A DNA stretch of 56,896 bases from Virgibacillus sp. MSJ-26 (GCF_018918075.1 NZ_JAHLPW010000022.1:1-56896); one strand, 5' to 3'; numbered from the stretch's first letter, positions 1 through 8,919 are shown. Translations and numbers: made by a program. The notes: generated from the letters alone by a model not told the origin.

Positions 1-46
1 GAACTACTTTCCATTTAAAGTCGGGTGAATAATATGGATTTGCCAA
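1..46 (-). CDS. N-terminal fragment of an unidentified protein, cut by the window edge
   Basis: Reading the minus strand, a GGAGAGG ribosome-binding site at about 52-58 lies a few bases before a TTG codon at 46-44. The open frame then runs off the left edge as MANPYYSPDFKWKVV. A start of the form 'YSPxFKxKVV' resembles the helix-turn-helix opening of some IS3-type OrfA transposases, but fifteen residues cannot identify a family. B. subtilis has yhaM at this position, and this start does not look like YhaM. Only the start is visible. Confidence 0.3.
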   Translation of the reverse strand, partial: MANPYYSPDFKWKVV

Positions 47-109
47 TGAATACCTCTCCTTTTGAATAGTTGTTTTTTTATTTTTTAACTGTCTACTCAA
101 AAGGGAGCA

Positions 110-145
110 TATCAAAGCGTAGCGTATTTCCGTAGCGATGGTTAA
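110..145. repeat. Fragment of intergenic repeat family C
   Basis: The stretch around 112-140 (AGCGTAGCGTATTTCCGTAG and flank) matches one end of the longer repeat seen at 13322-13455 and 41335-41600, where 'ggaaagcg(t/a)ag...tttttccg' recurs. It is a decayed end only. The remaining bases from 47 to 313 hold no gene that I can support. Confidence 0.45.
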
Positions 146-313
146 CCTCATTCTTTTAATAGAAAGTGTTAAATTACTGCACAGTTTACGGATTATATTC
201 ATTAAAATCCCAACAATCAATGTAGCTTCTAAACTTTAAATTAAACTTCTAGTTATTATTTTCATCCTTGTCTCATATAAATATGATAAACAATGGACAA
301 GGGGGCTGAAATT

Positions 314-514
314 GTGATTCTTGGAGTTCCTTGGTGGGTTTTTATTACAATTTTATTGATATTCTTAAGTGGGTACATGGCATTTAGAGCTATGCGTGCG
401 GAACAAAAATTAGAACAACAATTTATCGAGGAAGAAGGACAAAGATATATCGAACGGATGGAAGAAGAAAGAGAGAGCCGACAAAAAGAGAAGCGCCAAA
501 CGATGTCACAATAA
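314..514 (+). CDS. yhaL: YhaL family sporulation-associated small membrane protein
   Basis: This 66-residue protein has one N-terminal membrane helix (about residues 3-24, with PWWVFITILL) followed by a highly charged, probably coiled-coil tail rich in E, R and Q. That architecture, and the position beside convergent prsA, match B. subtilis YhaL, a small protein linked to sporulation. The GTG at 314 is chosen over the ATG at 293 because AAGGGGG at 299-305 sits eight bases before it; the upstream ATG has no ribosome-binding site. The tail is predicted to be cytoplasmic. Molecular function is unknown. Confidence 0.8.
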   Translation: MILGVPWWVFITILLIFLSGYMAFRAMRAEQKLEQQFIEEEGQRYIERMEEERESRQKEKRQTMSQ

Positions 515-559
515 AAAAGGTAGAGTGTAGGCTTTTCAACTAAGCCACCTCTACCTTTT
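515..559. terminator. Bidirectional terminator between yhaL and prsA
   Basis: AAAAGGTAGAG at 515-525 pairs with CTCTACCTTTT at 549-559, with an inner GGCTT/AAGCC stem. A/T tracts on both sides allow it to stop the two convergent transcripts. Confidence 0.8.
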
Positions 560-594
560 ATTGTGTTATTATAGGGACAAAATAAAGTTATGTT

Positions 595-1515
595 TTATTC
601 TTCTGTTTCTTCGTCCGCCTCATCATCCGCTTTTTCATCATCGTTTTGATCTAAGTCTTTGTAAAGATCTTTGTATTCATCAATTTTAACATCAACTTCG
701 GCGTCTTTCATCAATTTGTTTACTTTTTCTTGAGCTTCCATTGGATCAATCTTTTCATTAAGCAACTCGCGACGAATCTGTTCCTTATTGTCTTCAAATG
801 AACCAATGTCTTCTTCAGTTTCACGCTTGTCCGTTACTTTAATAATGTGGAAGCCGTGTTGGGTCATAACAGGATCACTAATGTCGCCAACTTCCATGTC
901 GAATGCAACATCTTCGAATTCAGGAACCATGTCTCCAGCAGAGAAATAACCTAATTTTCCGCCCTCATCCTTATTCGCGTCATCTTGAGAATACTCTTTG
1001 GCTAAATCCTTAAATTTTTCACCATCGTCAAGTTTCTTTTTAACTTCTTCAGCTGTTTCTTCATCATCGACGAGGATGTGTTGGGCTTCAATTTCTGTTT
1101 TCATTTCTTCATAACGTTTTTCCATTTCGTCTTCAGTGACTTCAACATCTTCAGAAGCTGCTTTTTCTTGTAATAAGCTTAATTTGATAACTTTTTCAAA
1201 GCTTTTTTCATCAGAAAAACCTTGTTGTTGCATCCACATTTCGTATTGATCACCGAGCTGCTCTTTAAAGTTATCAATTTCTTTATCAACTTCCTTATCG
1301 CTAACTTCATAATTATCTTCCAAGACTTTTTGGGTCACAAGTTCATCAAGGACTTGTTCACCTTGTTGTTCTTTCAAAGCGTCATAGAACTCTTCTTTCG
1401 TAATGTCCCCTGCATTTGTCTTAACAACTACATCAGAGTCCGCGTTATTAGAACATGCAGAAAGCCCAACCACACCTACTGAAATGGTGGCGGCTATTGC
1501 TAACTTTTTAAACAT
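595..1515 (-). CDS. prsA: Foldase PrsA, peptidyl-prolyl cis-trans isomerase lipoprotein
   Basis: PrsA is a membrane-anchored parvulin that folds secreted proteins on the outer face of the membrane. The 306-residue product begins with [13 protein letters not shown] and ends its signal peptide at a lipobox LSAC (Cys21). A parvulin domain lies at about 140-235 (AQHILVDD ... [16 protein letters not shown] ... HGFHIIKV). The C-terminus is strongly acidic (EEADDE-type repeats), as is common in salt-tolerant bacilli. The start at 1515 is preceded by GGGAGTG at a good distance; the longer frame upstream has no signal. Length and neighbours match B. subtilis PrsA. Confidence 0.95.
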   Translation of the reverse strand: MFKKLAIAATISVGVVGLSACSNNADSDVVVKTNAGDITKEEFYDALKEQQGEQVLDELVTQKVLEDNYEVSDKEVDKEIDNFKEQLGDQYEMWMQQQGFSDEKSFEKVIKLSLLQEKAASEDVEVTEDEMEKRYEEMKTEIEAQHILVDDEETAEEVKKKLDDGEKFKDLAKEYSQDDANKDEGGKLGYFSAGDMVPEFEDVAFDMEVGDISDPVMTQHGFHIIKVTDKRETEEDIGSFEDNKEQIRRELLNEKIDPMEAQEKVNKLMKDAEVDVKIDEYKDLYKDLDQNDDEKADDEADEETEE

Positions 1516-1766
1516 AAGTACACTCCCATTCTTTTTATACCAAAATAAATCGCTAAAGATAAATATACCATAAATCATGGATGGAACAATAGTCTTTTAT
1601 CATTTTTTTCATTTATAATCACACAAATGCCAAAAACAGTAATATTTTATTTTGAAAACTAATGTTAATATAAAATTACGTAATACTTTTGTATCGAGAC
1701 ACTCGGTTTGTAAGTCCTTATTTTCAACTGAGTGCCGTATTTTAAATATTCATATATAATTTTTTC

Positions 1767-1952
1767 CTAAGTAATCGCGTTTAATACTTTAACATAGGAT
1801 GATACCAATAAAATAAGTATCATTATATTAGTAAAACGGAAAACGGTAGCTTGCTTCGTCTGGTTCATCTCTAGTTTAAGACAGTATTGTTGTGTCAAGG
1901 AGTTAAAAATATAAAGAATCAGCAAGGCATAAGCTACAAATATATAATTCAT
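1767..1952 (-). CDS. Small two-helix membrane protein of unknown function
   Basis: This 61-residue protein starts at an ATG five bases after a GGGGGGA ribosome-binding site. It has two hydrophobic segments (about 2-19 and 41-57) joined by a polar loop with QTKQATVFRFT, so both ends probably face the same side of the membrane. It sits where B. subtilis has yhaK, but I do not recognise clear similarity and assign no symbol. The coding call rests on the ribosome-binding site, the membrane pattern and the conserved neighbourhood. Confidence 0.6.
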   Translation of the reverse strand: MNYIFVAYALLILYIFNSLTQQYCLKLEMNQTKQATVFRFTNIMILILLVSSYVKVLNAIT

Positions 1953-2075
1953 CGAAGTCCCCCCATCTTCCAAACTAGATCGCTACTTATATACGAGTAA
2001 CCTATTCATTATCATATCTCTTACTTTATCAAACTATATTCATTCTGAACAGTACCGAATCTATTATATCTCAGA

Positions 2076-2645
2076 TTATGAGTATCGTTTGTCATAAAAA
2101 TCATTTGTATCTTTTAATAATACATCAAATTGGCGGATTCCATCTTCTACAATAGCCGTTTTTGGAGCTTTAGCAATTTGACTGATATAAATAAAATCAG
2201 TAAAAGATATTCCAATATGGAGTGAAACAAAAAGTGAAATATATACATAATAATCAATAGAATAAAAGCCAAAAATGATTGCTGGAACTGTTATTAAAAA
2301 TGTTGGTGATATTGCCGCTAAAATTGACACTTTCTTTGTTAAATGGGTACGCGTATAATAAGTACAAATAGGCAAAAATCGATTTTTCTTATATAAAGTG
2401 AATTTTATAGGTTTTTTAAGTAATATTAGAGGTAGCACATGACCTAATAAATGAAGAAATGGTAAACAAATAATAGAAACTAAGAAAAAAGTAATACCAG
2501 CTTCTTCGACGTGATGGCTGCCATGATAAGTGGAAAGTATTAAATAAGAAAATATAAACGCAATCACAGCAGTTATTAGAGACATCCCACGTATGTAACT
2601 TAAACCAAATTCTCTTTCGATGTGAATGGATTTCCAGCAATTCAT
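2076..2645 (-). CDS. DUF3267-like membrane protein with a degenerate HxxxH site
   Basis: This 189-residue protein has about four hydrophobic segments. The start at 2645 follows GGGGG by seven bases. Residues around FLHLLGHVLPL carry two histidines spaced as in a zinc-peptidase HExxH motif, but the glutamate is replaced by leucine. DUF3267 proteins usually carry the HE form, so this one may not be catalytic. Its place, upstream of yhaI, corresponds to yhaJ in B. subtilis. Family assignment is by pattern and context only, and function is unknown. Confidence 0.6.
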   Translation of the reverse strand: MNCWKSIHIEREFGLSYIRGMSLITAVIAFIFSYLILSTYHGSHHVEEAGITFFLVSIICLPFLHLLGHVLPLILLKKPIKFTLYKKNRFLPICTYYTRTHLTKKVSILAAISPTFLITVPAIIFGFYSIDYYVYISLFVSLHIGISFTDFIYISQIAKAPKTAIVEDGIRQFDVLLKDTNDFYDKRYS

Positions 2646-2765
2646 TTTGATACCCCCAAATCGTTTATAAATAAAAGCCATAATGAATAATAGTCCTTTT
2701 TTTAGTGAAAATCAATAGGGAAACGTATTTTATTTTTAGATTATGCAAACAAGGGAGAGGTGGAA

Positions 2766-3107
2766 ATGACAAAAGGTAGAGTAGGGGAGGGCACGCCTTT
2801 TCATCTTCAATTACTAATGAATATAATTGATATGAGACATTATCCTTTTACTAAATTAATTATTGATAGGGAAATAACCCAAACAGAGTATAATGAATTA
2901 ATGTCTTTATTAACCGAACTAGATCATACGTACCAATCTCAAAAAGAACAGGGTCTGTTGAATTTTTCATCATTGCTTGTTCATTTTGCGGGAATGTTGA
3001 ACGAAAAATTATCACCGACAGAAACGATAATTTCACTGAAAGAAGAGGAGCTTTTCGTGGAATTAATGAATGAGTTTCAAAATATTTTAGAAGATGAATA
3101 TAACTAA
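2766..3107 (+). CDS. yhaI: YhaI family protein (DUF1878)
   Basis: This 113-residue soluble, predominantly helical protein of unknown function has the same length as B. subtilis YhaI. Recognisable stretches are FHLQLLMNIIDMRHYPFTKL near the start and an acidic C-terminus. The start at 2766 lies five bases after GGGAGAGG. It is a single-gene unit, closed by the strong hairpin immediately after its stop. No catalytic motif is visible. Confidence 0.85.
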   Translation: MTKGRVGEGTPFHLQLLMNIIDMRHYPFTKLIIDREITQTEYNELMSLLTELDHTYQSQKEQGLLNFSSLLVHFAGMLNEKLSPTETIISLKEEELFVELMNEFQNILEDEYN

Positions 3108-3144
3108 AATAGAGATGTCTCATCTTAGCGAGACATCTCTATTT
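3108..3144. terminator. Bidirectional terminator between yhaI and the GbsR-type gene
   Basis: AATAGAGATGTCTC pairs exactly with GAGACATCTCTATT across the loop ATCTTAGC at 3122-3129, with T/A tracts on both sides. It lies between convergent genes. Confidence 0.9.
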
Positions 3145-3602
3145 TATGTATTTGCATTCAATTTAATATTTTCAAAAAGAGTTTCCAATTGAGAGTGGAA
3201 AGCGATGATGTCCTTAATCTGATTTTGGAACGTTTCACTATTGTTTATTTGACCTTCGATATTAGTAATTACTTCTTTTTGCCGATGAATAAGAGAGGTG
3301 ATTTGTTTGAAATGTGAAGTCACAAATGTGTTGAATAAATCATTATTAGCTTCATATAAATCTTTACGGACTCCTTTTTTCCAAACTTGAGAAATCAAGT
3401 TTGCTTCATATAAATGGCGCGCACTCGTGCTCATAGATGTTTTACTTTTCCCTAAAGCCTCACTCATGTCATCAAGAGTCATCGGTTCTTTTGATAAGTA
3501 TAAATGAACAAATAATCGAGCTTCTAATGGGGAAAGATTAAACACTTCCAACGTTTTAGAAAATTCAATGATTAGCTTATTAAGCACTTCTTCTTGTTCC
3601 AA
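3144..3602 (-). CDS. GbsR/OpcR-type transcriptional repressor of osmoprotectant genes
   Basis: This 152-residue MarR-like regulator carries the hallmark GbsR segment SPLEARLFVHLYLSKEPMTL, followed by MSEALGKSKTSMSTSARHL, the recognition helix region. B. subtilis GbsR and OpcR control choline/glycine-betaine synthesis and uptake genes in response to choline or salt. Here the gene is divergent from opuAA-AB-AC, which makes that operon the probable target (inference). The only canonical start is TTG at 3602, 14 bases from a GGGGG tract. Two in-frame ATC codons at 3606-3611 are better spaced, so the true start is uncertain. Confidence 0.85.
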   Translation of the reverse strand: MEQEEVLNKLIIEFSKTLEVFNLSPLEARLFVHLYLSKEPMTLDDMSEALGKSKTSMSTSARHLYEANLISQVWKKGVRKDLYEANNDLFNTFVTSHFKQITSLIHRQKEVITNIEGQINNSETFQNQIKDIIAFHSQLETLFENIKLNANT

Positions 3603-3959
3603 GGTGATGATTAAAACCCCCTAAAGCTTGCTAAATCAATGTTACAATAAAAAGTAGATTATTGAAAATGGTTAATAGGCATGGATAATAGAGTAAATAA
3701 GAGTAAATAAAAGAAAACTACGCTTAAAGTATATTCAGTTTAAACTGTACGAAAAATATAAAAGAAAATAACCGTATCTACCATTTGTAATGAACGAACG
3801 AAACTTATATAGTAGTAAAGTAGGTAATGCGCTCGGTTCTAATGTTTCATTAATAAATGTATATAGTAGTTATTCAGTGTGTAACTGTTAAATATGATTA
3901 CAAAGCATTAGTAACGGCAGTAAAAAACTTTTTTAATAACAGGAAAACGAGGTGATGTT
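3603..3959. promoter_or_regulatory. Divergent control region between the GbsR-type gene and opuAA
   Basis: No gene is seen in this 357-bp stretch. It holds a tandem 10-bp repeat, AGAGTAAATA twice (about 3690-3709), a perfect 12-bp palindrome CAGTTTAAACTG at 3736-3747, and a direct repeat TATATAGTAGT at about 3809 and again at about 3861. Any of these could be operator sites for the neighbouring repressor. No promoter is convincing enough to place. Confidence 0.4.
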
Positions 3960-5159
3960 GTGTCTTTAATAGAAGTTAAAAATCTTTCTAAAATATTTGG
4001 AAGGAATGCAAACCAAGCAACAAAATTTCTAGATGAAGGCTTAACAAAGCAAGAAATATTGAAAAAAACAGGTAATACTGTAGGGGTTAATCGTGCAACA
4101 TTCACAGTAGAAGAAGGTGAAATCTTCGTTATTATGGGATTATCCGGAAGTGGGAAGTCAACCCTTGTCCGTTTGATAAATCGACTTATTGAGCCTACAG
4201 AAGGAAATATCTTAATTGCTGGTGAAGATTTATCCAAAATGGATAAGAAAAAATTACGCCAAACAAGGCGTGAAAAATTAGGAATGGTTTTTCAGCGCTT
4301 TGCTCTATTTCCACACCGCACGATTTTGGAAAATGCCGAGTTCGGACTAGAAATTCAAAACGTACCAAAAGAAGAACGTGAAAAGAAAGCGACTGAAGCA
4401 TTGGAAATGGTAGGACTTGGTGGATATCTGAATCAAAAACCTAGTCAACTATCTGGTGGAATGCAGCAACGTGTTGGACTTGCTAGGGCACTTGCTAACG
4501 ATCCTGAAGTCTTATTAATGGACGAAGCATTCTCAGCACTTGACCCACTTATTCGTAAGGAAATGCAAGATGAACTCATTGATTTACAAAGTAGTATGAA
4601 AAAAACAATCCTATTTATTACTCATGATCTTGATGAGGCGCTCAGGCTGGGTGATCGAATTGCGCTTATGAGAGATGGGTCAATTGTACAAGTTGGTACA
4701 CCTGAAGAGATTTTGGTCAATCCAGCTAACGATTACGTTGAGAAATTCGTTGAAGATGTGGATCGTGCAAAAATATTAACAGCCCAGAATGTTATGAAAC
4801 GCCCTGAGACGATTAATATTGATAGACATGGACCGCGTGTAGCCCTAGAGCGTATGCGGGAAGAAGGTCTATCAAGTATTTTAGTAGTAGATGGCAAGCG
4901 TCAATTGAAAGGTTATGTTATGGCAGAAGATGCGTATGAAGCAACACAGAAAGAAACGAGAGATCTCCATCAGATCTTGAAAACAGATATTCAAAAAGTT
5001 TCTAAGGATACACCTATGAATGAAATTTTTAATATCATTTACGATTCACCCATTCCAATTGCGGTTGTTGATAATGATCGCTTAGAAGGAATCCTCGTAC
5101 GCGGGGCTGTAATAGCCGGACTAGCCGGAGATGGAGAGGTGAATTTACAAAATGTTTGA
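3960..5159 (+). CDS. opuAA: Glycine betaine ABC transporter ATP-binding protein OpuAA
   Basis: This cytoplasmic ATPase of the OpuA/ProU importer has 399 residues. Visible motifs are Walker [10 protein letters not shown] at 60-68, signature LSGGMQQR, Walker B VLLMDEAF, and two C-terminal CBS domains (about 275-399) that in this family sense ionic strength. The GTG start at 3960 has GAGG seven bases upstream. The gene overlaps opuAB by eight bases, so the two are probably translationally coupled. The transporter imports compatible solutes at high osmolarity, driven by ATP. Confidence 0.93.
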   Translation: MSLIEVKNLSKIFGRNANQATKFLDEGLTKQEILKKTGNTVGVNRATFTVEEGEIFVIMGLSGSGKSTLVRLINRLIEPTEGNILIAGEDLSKMDKKKLRQTRREKLGMVFQRFALFPHRTILENAEFGLEIQNVPKEEREKKATEALEMVGLGGYLNQKPSQLSGGMQQRVGLARALANDPEVLLMDEAFSALDPLIRKEMQDELIDLQSSMKKTILFITHDLDEALRLGDRIALMRDGSIVQVGTPEEILVNPANDYVEKFVEDVDRAKILTAQNVMKRPETINIDRHGPRVALERMREEGLSSILVVDGKRQLKGYVMAEDAYEATQKETRDLHQILKTDIQKVSKDTPMNEIFNIIYDSPIPIAVVDNDRLEGILVRGAVIAGLAGDGEVNLQNV

Positions 5160-6009
5160 TAAAATATTAGATTTTGCACCTGAAATTCCAATAGCTGAAT
5201 GGACAACAGATTTTACGGACTGGTTAACAAGTACCTTCTCATTCTTGTTTACGCCGATTAAAGAACATTTTGGGAATTTCATGGAATTTACGAGCGATTT
5301 ATTAATGAAAGTACCACCTATATTCATTATTCTAATTGTCGCTTTAATTTTCTTTTTCATTACTGGTAAGCGAATAGGTCTGGCGATTTTTTCAATTGTT
5401 GGGCTTTGGCTTATCTATAACCAAGGGTATTGGGATCATTTAATTAGTACTTTCACCCTTGTCTTAATAGCAAGTTTATTGTCAGTCATAATTGGTGTTC
5501 CAATTGGGATACTAATGTCGAAAAGTCGAATTGCAGAAGCGATTATACAGCCAATTTTAGACTTTATGCAGACGATGCCTGCTTTCGTTTATTTGATTCC
5601 GGCAGTGGCCTTTTTTGGAATCGGAATGGTCCCAGGCGTATTTGCTTCCTTAATATTTGCAACACCGCCAACAGTTCGTTTTACCAATTTAGGTATTAGA
5701 CAAGTTTCTGAGGAATTGGTTGAAGCATCAGAGGCATTTGGTAGTACTGGCTCGCAAAAACTTTTCAAAGTAGAATTGCCGATGGCGAAAGATACTATTA
5801 TGGCTGGAATTAACCAAACAGTTATGTTAGCCTTGTCAATGGTTGTTATAGCTTCCATGATTGGAGCGCCCGGATTAGGAAGAGAAGTATTATCTGCCCT
5901 GCAGCGTGCTCAAGTAGGAACAGGATTTGTTGCTGGTATTGGAATTGTTATTTTAGCAATCATTATTGACCGAGTGACTCAAAATATGAACTCTAAAAAA
6001 GAAGGTTAA
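5152..6009 (+). CDS. opuAB: Glycine betaine ABC transporter permease OpuAB
   Basis: This 285-residue inner-membrane permease has a hydrophobic core of about six to seven helices. An N-terminal amphipathic stretch precedes the core. The BPD_transp_1 coupling region is seen around [20 protein letters not shown], the EAA loop that contacts the ATPase. It overlaps opuAA and is followed 100 bp later by the binding lipoprotein, giving a complete OpuA system. Length matches B. subtilis OpuAB. Confidence 0.93.
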   Translation: MFDKILDFAPEIPIAEWTTDFTDWLTSTFSFLFTPIKEHFGNFMEFTSDLLMKVPPIFIILIVALIFFFITGKRIGLAIFSIVGLWLIYNQGYWDHLISTFTLVLIASLLSVIIGVPIGILMSKSRIAEAIIQPILDFMQTMPAFVYLIPAVAFFGIGMVPGVFASLIFATPPTVRFTNLGIRQVSEELVEASEAFGSTGSQKLFKVELPMAKDTIMAGINQTVMLALSMVVIASMIGAPGLGREVLSALQRAQVGTGFVAGIGIVILAIIIDRVTQNMNSKKEG

Positions 6010-6109
6010 TTAGTGTTGGTACATCTTTTTAGGTTAGGCATTCTTTAGAAGCTTGCCTAACAGAAAAGATTCCATATATATAATATTAAAAAGGGGAGAC
6101 TTTAACTTT

Positions 6110-7045
6110 ATGTTAAAATTTAATTGGAAACGTCTAGGTATTGTAGCCGGACTTTCACTATCACTTGTAGCAGCAGGTTGCGGTTCTGATGACGATGCAG
6201 ATACAAATAATGACGCATCAGATAATGCTGGCGGTGATGATGTAAACTACAGTGAAGAAATGGATTATTCAATTACGGCTATCGAGCCAGGAGCGGGCGT
6301 TGTTCAAGCCGCTGAAGATTCAGTAGAAGAATACGGTAATTTGGATGGTTGGGATGTTCAAACTTCTTCCAGTGGTGCCATGGCGACAGCGCTAGGCGAA
6401 GCTATTGACAAAGAAGAGCCGATTGTTGTAACTGGCTGGTCACCTCATTGGAAGTTTGCTGAATATGATCTTAAGTATCTAGATGATCCAAAAGGTGTGT
6501 TTGGTGAAGCAGAAACAATTGAAACAATGGTTCGTGAAGGTTTAGAAGATGATATGCCTGAAGCTTACAAATTATTGGATCAGTTCCACTGGTCACCTGA
6601 CGATCTTGAAGATGTCATGTTAGAAATTTCTCAAGGTGCCGATCCAGAAGAAGCAGCAGCTGAATGGGTAGAAGAGAATGAAGACATGGTATCTGAGTGG
6701 AAAGATGGTGTTGACGAAGTAGACGGTGATGAGATTGAATTAGTTTATGTTGAGTGGGATACTGAAATTGGCTCAACAAACGTTGTTAAAAATGTTTTAG
6801 AAGATTTAGGGTACAATGTAACAATTACACCACTTGATAACGCAGTAATGTGGCAAGCAATTGCAAACGGTGAAGCAGATGGTATGGTTGCTGCATGGTT
6901 ACCAGACACGCATGGTGATTTATATGAAGAATATAAAGACGATCTCGTTGAATTAGGTCCAAACCTTGAAGGTGCAAAAATCGGTTTAGTTGTACCTGAG
7001 TATATGGATATTGATTCCATTGAGGACCTAGAGCCTGCTAACTAA
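6110..7045 (+). CDS. opuAC: Glycine betaine-binding lipoprotein OpuAC
   Basis: This 311-residue substrate-binding lipoprotein has a signal peptide ending in VAAGC (Cys24), then a linker very rich in Asp and Asn (about 26-44), typical of salt-adapted surface proteins. Tryptophans in GWSPHW (110, 114), VEWD (216) and AAWLPD (263) are in the contexts that form the aromatic cage for quaternary amines in OpuAC-type proteins. The ATG at 6110 is preceded by AAGGGGAG, whereas the in-frame TTG further upstream lacks a signal sequence. It is the last gene of the opu operon. Confidence 0.93.
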   Translation: MLKFNWKRLGIVAGLSLSLVAAGCGSDDDADTNNDASDNAGGDDVNYSEEMDYSITAIEPGAGVVQAAEDSVEEYGNLDGWDVQTSSSGAMATALGEAIDKEEPIVVTGWSPHWKFAEYDLKYLDDPKGVFGEAETIETMVREGLEDDMPEAYKLLDQFHWSPDDLEDVMLEISQGADPEEAAAEWVEENEDMVSEWKDGVDEVDGDEIELVYVEWDTEIGSTNVVKNVLEDLGYNVTITPLDNAVMWQAIANGEADGMVAAWLPDTHGDLYEEYKDDLVELGPNLEGAKIGLVVPEYMDIDSIEDLEPAN

Positions 7046-7060
7046 ATCGAATCACGTATA

Positions 7061-7091
7061 AAAGCCTTCCCAAACTTTCGGGAAGGCTTTT
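7061..7091. terminator. Terminator after opuAC, shared with yhaH
   Basis: AAAGCCTTCCC pairs with GGGAAGGCTTT across an eight-base loop, followed by TTGATATTTATTTTTT. It lies between convergent genes and can act in both directions. Confidence 0.9.
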
Positions 7092-7096
7092 GATAT

Positions 7097-7453
7097 TTAT
7101 TTTTTCACTTTTTCTTCTAATTCTCTTAAGCTTGATTCAATTTGTGATAGATATTCGTTTATATTTTCTTGATGGGGTTCTACTGTCTCTTTCCAATCTT
7201 CAACTGATTCTTTCATTTCTTGCGTTAACTCTTTAAATAAAATGGCTCCCTCTTTTGATGTTTGAGCCAGTTGATCTTTTAATCGAAATCCATCTTCACG
7301 TAAAGTGTCTGCCAAGTGTTTCCACTCTTCTGCTTGCTGTTTTACTTTAAAGCGCATTCCTTTACCAGAGGAAGGTGTACTAAGCAGAGTAACACCGGCT
7401 CCAACAGCACTACCAACAAGGACTCCCAAAATTAGTGATTTAGTTCTAGCCAA
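7097..7453 (-). CDS. yhaH: YtxH-domain membrane-associated protein YhaH
   Basis: This 118-residue protein opens with MARTKSLILGVLVGSAVGAG, a single glycine-rich helix typical of the YtxH family. A long charged coiled-coil-like region follows (about 35-118). The TTG start at 7453 is preferred over the ATG 33 bases upstream because GAGAGGAG lies nine bases before it and the translated start matches YhaH/YtxH proteins. YtxH-type proteins in Bacillus are linked to general stress and the cell envelope; the precise role is unknown. Synteny with trpP and hit supports yhaH. Confidence 0.82.
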   Translation of the reverse strand: MARTKSLILGVLVGSAVGAGVTLLSTPSSGKGMRFKVKQQAEEWKHLADTLREDGFRLKDQLAQTSKEGAILFKELTQEMKESVEDWKETVEPHQENINEYLSQIESSLRELEEKVKK

Positions 7454-7672
7454 ATGAATCCGCTCCTCTCTATGTAATATTTTCACCTGTGAATAAATTA
7501 TTAAACATTATTTTTTCAATCAAATAAAATCATGTTCACATTTATGCTGTCAAGTAGTTTTCTAGAACTTTATAATGACATTGATTTATAAAAGGCTTGT
7601 TTTGTTCTTTAAAAACTCCCCTGACAAAAGTTTGAGCCAGAGGAGTTGTATAGTTTGTGTAATATTTTATAT

Positions 7673-8194
7673 TTAAGAATGGGTTAATGGTTGAGCTCGC
7701 TTCATAATACCTTGTGTTATTGGATAAATAATTACCATCGCAATTGTATTGACTACAGTAGCTGGAAGGACGATAGCTATAAAGAGTGTTAAGAATCCAC
7801 CTTCCATTAATCCTAAAATAAACAGTGCAACCATTAAGAAAACAGAACCGCTGATCATGGTTCCAATGGCAGTTAAAATAGGAGCATTGATTGTTCGTTG
7901 GATTTTTTTATCCATTAATAAAAGTAATCCTAAGAATATTAGGGCAGTAATCGGTTTGTCAATAACGTTAGCGATTTGACCACCAGGTACGCCGGTCGTT
8001 AACGCGGATACTATCCCTGTTAATATGGATAGCAGCACGACATACTTAACTTTTGGGATTAATAAAATACCGAGAAACATCATTGACAACAGCATATCCG
8101 GCTTCATCCCGAATAAAATCGGTGGAACCATAGCGTGAAGCACTGTCCCAATCCCTACTAATAATGACAGTAAAACTAAATTTCTTGTATTCAT
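7673..8194 (-). CDS. trpP: Tryptophan transporter TrpP
   Basis: This 173-residue integral membrane protein has about five hydrophobic segments. It shows TrpP-family features, starting with MNTRNLVLLSLLVGIGTVLH and containing FGMKPDMLLSMMFLGILL. It is thought to import tryptophan. In B. subtilis the gene (formerly yhaG) lies between yhaH and serC-hit and is repressed at translation by TRAP. The neighbourhood is the same here, minus serC. The leader carries a matching run of (G/T)AG triplets overlapping the ribosome-binding site (separate entry). Confidence 0.9.
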   Translation of the reverse strand: MNTRNLVLLSLLVGIGTVLHAMVPPILFGMKPDMLLSMMFLGILLIPKVKYVVLLSILTGIVSALTTGVPGGQIANVIDKPITALIFLGLLLLMDKKIQRTINAPILTAIGTMISGSVFLMVALFILGLMEGGFLTLFIAIVLPATVVNTIAMVIIYPITQGIMKRAQPLTHS

Positions 8195-8201
8195 TTGTCT
8201 T

Positions 8202-8290
8202 CTCTCCTCGTCTCAGCTCTACTCAAGCTAAATAATCTAAACTCTAGCGGGGCTCCCGCTTAATCTCCAACTATACGCTCGTCGTTAGTT
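8202..8290 (-). promoter_or_regulatory. Predicted TRAP-binding site in the trpP leader
   Basis: On the minus strand GAG or TAG triplets recur, mostly spaced two to three bases. Their centres in window coordinates are near 8279, 8272, 8266, 8260 (AAG), 8254, 8245, 8238, 8229, 8223, 8218, 8213, 8208 and 8205. That is the 5-6-base period recognised by the 11-subunit TRAP ring. The last triplets are the ribosome-binding site itself (GAGGAGAGA), so bound TRAP would block translation. A GC hairpin AGCGGG/CCCGCT lies inside the run. Confidence 0.8.
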
Positions 8291-8368
8291 GCGAGATTAT
8301 TATAAATAATTATAACAAATATCCATCAAAATAAAAAGCATTAATTTTATTAAAAGCTCGTTTCAAAT

Positions 8369-8800
8369 TTATTTTTCTGTATTGTCACTAATTTTTTTAG
8401 CCATAGCTTCGAGATCTGTCATTTCATAATCATCGCTATGCGTCACCCAATTTGAAGAGTAACCATCGCCTTCTCCGTAGCGTGGGATTAGGTGAATATG
8501 AAGATGGAATACAGATTGGTCTGCCGGTTCTTCATTATTATTTAATAAATTCATCCCAATTGGATTGTATGTTTTTTTAATCGCGTTAGCAATTTTAGGG
8601 ACTCTTGCAAATAACTCCTTCGCTACATTAGCAGGTGTTTCATAAATATTTTTTGTATGTACTTTAGGGATAACTAACGTATGACCTTTTGTGACTTGGC
8701 TAATATCCAAGAAGGCAAATACATGTTCATCTTCGTATACTTTGGCAGAAGGAATGTCACCTTCAATAATTTTGCAAAAAATACAATCTTCATGTGCCAT
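8369..8800 (-). CDS. hit: HIT-family nucleotide-binding hydrolase Hit
   Basis: This 143-residue histidine-triad protein has N-terminal zinc-type cysteines in CIFCKIIEGDIPSAKVYED, and the HIT motif appears as HLHIHLIPRYG near residue 100. Members hydrolyse dinucleoside or AMP-linked substrates. Sequence and length are very close to B. subtilis Hit. The start may be the ATG at 8800 (MAHEDCIF) or the ATG at 8809. The single GAGGAG lies 12 bases from the first and 3 from the second, so neither is ideal. It is probably a single-gene unit. Confidence 0.93.
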   Translation of the reverse strand: MAHEDCIFCKIIEGDIPSAKVYEDEHVFAFLDISQVTKGHTLVIPKVHTKNIYETPANVAKELFARVPKIANAIKKTYNPIGMNLLNNNEEPADQSVFHLHIHLIPRYGEGDGYSSNWVTHSDDYEMTDLEAMAKKISDNTEK

Positions 8801-8919
8801 AATTAACATCAGCTCCTCAACTATTTTAAATCTATTGTATAGGGATTAAGTGTTATATGTAAAGCTTTTCAAATAAGTTATCTAAAAAGTCAGATTTATA
8901 TAATGGATAAATCACTCAA

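Noticed and set aside
5589..5858. Antisense frame within opuAB, and similar long frames opposite other genes
   Set aside because: These are reflections of strong codon bias in the real genes. None has start signals or domains.
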